NCBI GenBank assembly: GCA_000310025.1
Contig: FN648644.1
Location: 62,941 to 96,744, forward strand
Source: Ectocarpus siliculosus
Taxonomy: Eukaryota > Sar > Phaeophyceae > Ectocarpales > Ectocarpaceae
Direction of reading: 5' to 3'
DNA length: 33,804 bases
Shown: positions 29,841 through 33,804 of the stretch, piece by piece
Layout: every line of letters begins with the position of its first letter
How positions within the stretch are numbered: the first letter of the stretch is position 1
Notes under the pieces: generated by a model
What the model was told of the DNA's origin: nothing
Database searches by the model: none
The model's input: only the letters and a program-made list of their open reading frames with translations
Program-made: the position numbers and the translations under genes

Positions 29841-30035
29841 CGGGTTGAAAGGCGGGAAGTGATATCGATAGGATATTATAGACTACATGTAGGGAAGACA
29901 TTTATTTTTGAGCCACCTTTGGCAAAGTAGGAAGGAACGATTGGCCATTGGTGATCGGTACTGTGAGAACAATGCTCCGTCCTCTCGAAGACGCGTGGTC
30001 AATGGTCTAACCGCTAAGGCATGTGCAATGTGCAA
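29841..30035 (+). repeat. 3' untranslated tail of the LINE copy
   Basis: After the last coding remnant comes GTGATATCGATAGGAT, then GAGCCACCTTTGG, AGGAAGGAACGATTGGCCATTGG, GTGAGAACAATGCTCCGTCC and GCGTGGTCAATGGTCTAACC, ending near a short A-run. The same blocks are in the copy at 27200-27345. The last ~90 bases resemble the 3' end of the C-tailed repeats. Confidence 0.7.
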
Positions 30036-30990
30036 AAAAACAGTATCGACAACCCGGACACCATTCATTCTACGTAGCTTTCGAAGTTTGGCATCATCTC
30101 CTTTCTTTATTTATTGTTCTTCGTCCTACACCCGTTTGACCGAACTATACGGCTTCTGACGACGAGCAAAAGGAGGAGATCGTTGTTAACGGGAGGGTAG
30201 AGGCCGGAAGGGGGCACAGAACCAACGGCGGCAACTCCTCCTGTCGATTCCAACGTTGCAACAGATGGAAACTTGTGTTTGGAACTTGGAACTGTATGTA
30301 AAACGTAAAAACTTGACGCGGACGATTTCCGTTGTTGTAACTTACCCAATAAAATGGACCCGAAGAGTCTGCAAAAGTCAATAGAAGAAGTAGAAATCAA
30401 CGACAGGTTGATGATATAGCCTATGTAGACCCTCTTCGCTCGCCTCTGCATCACGGCTGGCTGCGGCAGTAAACAAACGCGAAAAGAGGTACAGTCTAAA
30501 CAACTGAAGTCAACATCATCATCACTGATGGCCAGGTTAGTTACACTCAATCAACCGAATCGTAACATTTTCTTACTTCAAATCAGCGCTCACAGCATTT
30601 GCGCCGCTTTACTCCAACCCGTGGTCACACAAAAGGGTTCTTCTCCTCCATCGCAGCAGCAGAAGGTGGAAGAAACGAGAGAAGAGCAGAGAACAGGAGA
30701 GAGAGCGAGACGGTCCTCTGAAGGGTGATTTCGCGAACAGAAAACAATATCTGGGAAATTTCTTTGGGCCAGAATACGACTGACTGTTCATGGCTCACAA
30801 CTCACAACTCTGCCACACAAAAAGAAGGGGAAAAGAACAAAGGGCCACGACGCCACAACCTGAAGGCCAAAAAAACTTGTCGCATCACGCGGATCATTTG
30901 ACAACACGCTTTCATACGCTCTCCCGAGACCACTCAAACTCCCAACAACCGGCACCCACACCACTAAGCGGCTTTCCTTCATCAAACAAA
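30036..30990. other. Intergenic region, probable promoter of the Pro-rich gene
   Basis: No recognised gene. A minus-strand 147-codon ATG frame (30107-30550) has no motif and poor protein character, so I do not call it. The last part before 30991 (ACTCCCAACAACCGGCACCCACACC...) looks like a 5' untranslated leader. Confidence 0.45.
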
Positions 30991-31743
30991 ATGGTCACCA
31001 TGCAGGTGTGTTGGGCGTGTGTGGGTCGGCATGGCTGTTCTTGTTTTCGTGGTAGGTGCGCGAAATCCGACCGCGCTGATTTTGCCCACGAGATACATCG
31101 TCTGCGCGCGTGGTTGCCGACAAAATAGACACAATGTACTGTAGCGAGAGAGGAAATAAAAGCCTTGGGCGTTCGAGCCTCGCCACAGCATGCGTGAACA
31201 AGAGTGGGGGGCGCAAGCAGTTGGAGGGTCAAGCGCTGAGGAATCGGTCGCCTCCGGATTTGACCTGCGTCCTTTCGGCACTCACGGACCACGCGTCTCT
31301 CACATATGCCGCACGTCCCCCTCAATGCATATGTTATCTGTTTGTAACCTTTTTGGAGTACAGGCAAACTACCCGCAGCAGGCATACATGTGTCGTGGTG
31401 CAACCCAGACACTGCCCTCCTCCACGCGCGCGCGCTCGACTAGTGTATGCACAAGGCTGCATAGCTCGCCGACTCTGTTCTCGATTTTTACATTCTTTGA
31501 AGGTTCTCGGCGCGCTTGAAGCGGGTCATCTGTCGATCCCGCCCACACCACAGCAACAGCCACAACACTCATCCAACCGCTCGTTCACCTCTTTTCTCCG
31601 TCTCTTGTCGGTGGCCCGACTTCGCAACACAGCCACCTCCGGCGTACAGCGGCGGTCAGCAGGCGCCGCCATCATACAGCGGCAATCAGGCGCCACCACC
31701 CCCTACCTACTCGGGCGAGGGAGGAAAAAGGCAGAACCCTCGG
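30991..31743 (+). CDS. Probable small Pro/Tyr-rich protein, first two exons (incomplete model)
   Basis: Exon 1 (30991-31005) encodes MVTMQ with a strong start context (AAAATGG) and ends at CAG/GTGTGT. Exon 2 (31633-31743) follows an acceptor AACACAG and ends at CGG/GTGAGT, in phase 0. It reads as tandem YSG units: PPPAYSGGQQA, PPSYSGNQA, PPPPTYSGEGGKRQNPR. Such P-P-x-Y-like repeats are typical of low-complexity adaptor or membrane-tail regions that bind WW domains or drive condensation; the function here is unknown. A possible third exon (31872-31919, acceptor TACAG, donor GTAAGA) keeps phase, but its protein is not convincing. The remaining exons and the stop are not identified. A 360-codon frame that spans this locus in another frame is treated as chance. 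Confidence 0.5.
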
Positions 31744-32059
31744 GTGAGTTGTACTTGTGCCCATCTGTCATTTGTCCTTTGTGGTCTGCCTGCATGCAGA
31801 ACAAAAAAGAACGTAACTGCTGTTCTTGTATGCATAGACACCGCCAACCGCCAACAACTTTCGTCGTACAGTATGCGTGGGTGGTCATGAGAGCGCTCCT
31901 CCTGCGGGGTGCAGCGTCTGTAAGATATGAGGGAGGTATTTTCATCATCATTACCACATCGCCACCGCCAACTAGTCTATTAGTATATCTTTCTCAAATC
32001 AACAATCAACAAACCGGTCACTCTGTACGCAAGGTGGTATGTTGGTTCCTCGAAAACGT

Positions 32060-32115
32060 GTACTGCTGTACATGTAGTGGCCAGGGTCGGGGTTCGAATC
32101 CCGGCGTAATTTGCG
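32060..32115 (+). repeat. tRNA-like B-box fragment
   Basis: GGGTCGGGGTTCGAATCCCGGCG contains a perfect pol III B box (GGTTCGAATCC) in a T-arm-like stem. The upstream part (GTACTGCTGTACATGTAGTGG) does not form a tRNA D-arm or anticodon arm, and no acceptor stem pairs, so this is not a tRNA gene. The word TACTGCTGTA also occurs near 27870, and a related one near 6443, ahead of the tRNA-like repeat. It is probably a SINE fragment. Confidence 0.45.
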
Positions 32116-32396
32116 AGCTTTTCTTGCACAGCAGTGAGTTTTTATCTCGCTTCCGTTCCTGTACGACACGACCTGCTGCACACTGCTTATAGAGGGGCTA
32201 TTGGCACCCTACCACCGACAACATGGCCATTATTTGTAGCCAGAAGACTCTGCTCGCCGGCAAGCCATAAAACGGACCGGCTCGTTGGGTACTCGAGGAG
32301 AAAATGCCGATCGTGACAAGCGGTGAACGGACTGACGATCAGAACAGGGTTGCGCGGCTTTTTCGGGCTGTTCCGTGTGGGAGGGGGTAGTTGCAA
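32116..32396. other. Region with no recognisable gene
   Basis: No coding or RNA feature recognised between the tRNA-like fragment and the ~208-bp tandem array. Confidence 0.4.
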
Positions 32397-32910
32397 CCTT
32401 TTTTCTCCACACTCACGATACCCCAAGGCATCTAACCTTGTACGAGGCAGATGGTGGGTAAAGCTACCTCCCGTCGCGTGGCATTGCTAATGCTGTTGCT
32501 TCCTCCTTCGAAGAGTTATCGCTGAAAAACTAAACTGTGAGCAGACATTCGGCGCGAACTTGAACTATCCGCTCTCTGACGTGGATTTTTTAGGGTCAAC
32601 CAAAACTTTTTTTCCCTACACGCACGATACTCCACGGTAGCAGACCTTGGGCTTGAAAGATGGAGAAGAGACGTACCTCCTGCCGCGTGGCGTTGCTGTT
32701 GCTGTTGCTTCCTTCTTCGGGAAGCTATTGGTGGATATCACAACCCGTGGCGGCCCAAAACACCCAACTTGAAGTGACCGCTCGCAACCGTTGGCATTTT
32801 TGCTTCAACACAACCTTTTTTTTACGGCGCATTCGGCACCTCACGGCGCCAAACCTTGGCATTGCCGAACAGCCCATGTTTCCAGCTCCTTCCGGATACC
32901 GTTCTTGAGG
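32397..32910 (+). repeat. Diverged tandem repeat, period about 208 bp (2.5 copies)
   Basis: Unit starts at about 32398, 32606 and 32815 each show a T-run, then CACRCACGATACYCC-like sequence (weaker in the third), then ACCTTG. Units 1 and 2 also share ACCTCC-GYCGCGTGGC-TTGCT followed by CTTCCT-CTTCG, and later AACTTGAA-T-CCGCTC. Identity between units is roughly 70-75 percent by eye. The second unit contains an ATG frame with a signal-peptide-like Leu run (from 32660), but the equivalent region of unit 1 is not open, so it is not called as a gene. Confidence 0.65.
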
Positions 32911-32924
32911 CAATTCGTCAAGCT

Positions 32925-33804
32925 TGTGGCGAGATATCGGCTAACACGTGAACATAAGAGCGTAAAACGCACCCTAGAAAAATCACCGCTGCGTTGCTGG
33001 CTCTTCCCCTGGTGCCAGGTCTTTTTGATTTTTTGCCTCATGTCTCCTATCCTCGTTAACCTACACGACCCTCTTTTTTCTGTTTTCCACGATAACGCAT
33101 TTTGATTTTGATTTTGATTTTGCGCCCATTTGGATTTTGATTTTCGGCTCTTCGTTAATACACGCCCTAAGGAGAAGAGAAATGAAAATAAGATGAAAAA
33201 ATGTTCTCCCGTGCCATTTGCAGATTTAACAGCACGAAATTACACAAAAAGGTAAGAAAATGGTGAGACCACGCCTGTGTGTCCGCACATACGCCGAAAT
33301 GTATCCACACATAAAACTACCCAAATACCCGGTACATACGCGTACCACATTGAAAATACGTTTGAAAACTGAGGGAGATTGCATGCCCTACGGCTAAAAG
33401 GGTGCCACACACAAAACACCCGACCAGTACCTAACACATATCATCTGCACCTTCCCAACATAACATATATGAGACACACAAGACAGCTACCAAACTGTCT
33501 TGTTGAGCCTGTTACCCGCAGGGGAGATGTCCCTATATGCTGTCTGGGAAATCGTAGACACACAGGTACTTTTTGACGCTATGAATCCATTGCTAATCTG
33601 TCTCAGACTCTTTTCTATGATAGAGATGGTTTCGTTGTGTCATAATAAGAAAAAAAAAAAAAAGGGCGAGGACAAAGAGGGACCAGGCCGAAAATAACAA
33701 GAAGTATGAGGCAGAACAAGGCACACGGTGGAGAGACCACTAACGAACAAGCAAACACGCAAACATGGCCACCACCCAGCGATACATTGTAATGGTACGA
33801 AATC
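32925..33804. other. Region with no recognisable gene
   Basis: AT-richer than the rest of the window. It contains a (TTTTGA)n microsatellite at about 33101-33144, interrupted once, and an A-run near 33649-33663. Open frames are 60-100 codons without motifs. It continues past the window edge. Confidence 0.5.
33101..33144 (+). repeat. (TTTTGA)n microsatellite
   Basis: About four tandem TTTTGA units, an interruption (GCGCCCATTTGG) and two more units. No associated feature. Confidence 0.85.

Noticed and set aside
32060-32115. tRNA gene
   Set aside because: Only a T-arm/B-box is present; no acceptor, D or anticodon arm can be folded around it.
31110-32192. 360-codon plus-strand open frame
   Set aside because: It begins with GTG, has no domain character, and reads the YSG-repeat exon in a different, non-repetitive frame; probably chance.
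32660-32908. Small secreted protein with a Leu-rich signal peptide
   Set aside because: It falls inside one unit of the diverged tandem repeat, and the corresponding part of the other unit is not open.
1-33804. CRISPR array, bacterial operon or integrated algal virus genome
   Set aside because: No spaced direct repeats, no operon-like gene packing and no viral structural or replication gene; introns and histones show nuclear DNA.

Overview
The window looks like nuclear DNA of a photosynthetic stramenopile, most likely a brown alga of the Ectocarpus/kelp kind. The reasons are a conserved eukaryotic gene cut into 12 short exons by GT-AG introns of about 0.4-1.8 kb, a compact divergent H2A/H2B pair, CTG/CAG-rich sequence and many dispersed repeats. 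The clade is inferred from style; no species-specific marker was found.

Layout. 1-2.8 kb: no gene recognised. 2.8-3.9 kb: three copies of a C-tailed short interspersed repeat. 5.3-16.3 kb (+): an apparently complete ALG6, the ER alpha-1,3-glucosyltransferase that adds the first glucose to the lipid-linked N-glycan precursor. All 12 exons join in phase to a 576-residue protein ending in a KKXX-type signal. Its introns carry repeats: two copies of a tRNA-like repeat ending in a palindromic hairpin, a 233-bp inverted-repeat (MITE-like) element and a fresh 82-bp tandem duplication. 17.7-18.8 kb: histones H2B (-) and H2A (+) transcribed away from a shared 389-bp promoter. Both are followed 84-90 nt after the stop by the same stem-loop module, resembling the metazoan replication-dependent histone 3' end.

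20.97-26.44 kb (-): an intact Ty1/copia retrotransposon with two identical 238-bp LTRs, the target duplication CATAG and one uninterrupted 1552-codon gag-pol. Its primer-binding site matches the anticodon arm of initiator tRNA, pointing to half-tRNA priming. 27.1-30.0 kb: two decayed 3' ends of one non-LTR (LINE) family and a fourth copy of the C-tailed repeat, whose 3' end resembles the LINE tail. 31.0-31.7 kb (+): the first two exons of a probable small proline/tyrosine-rich protein gene. 32.4-32.9 kb: a diverged ~208-bp tandem repeat.

The host genes (ALG6, H2A/H2B, the Pro-rich gene) are independent of one another. The most informative signals are the paired histone 3' modules, the very young copia insertion with its unusual primer site, and the repeat families.
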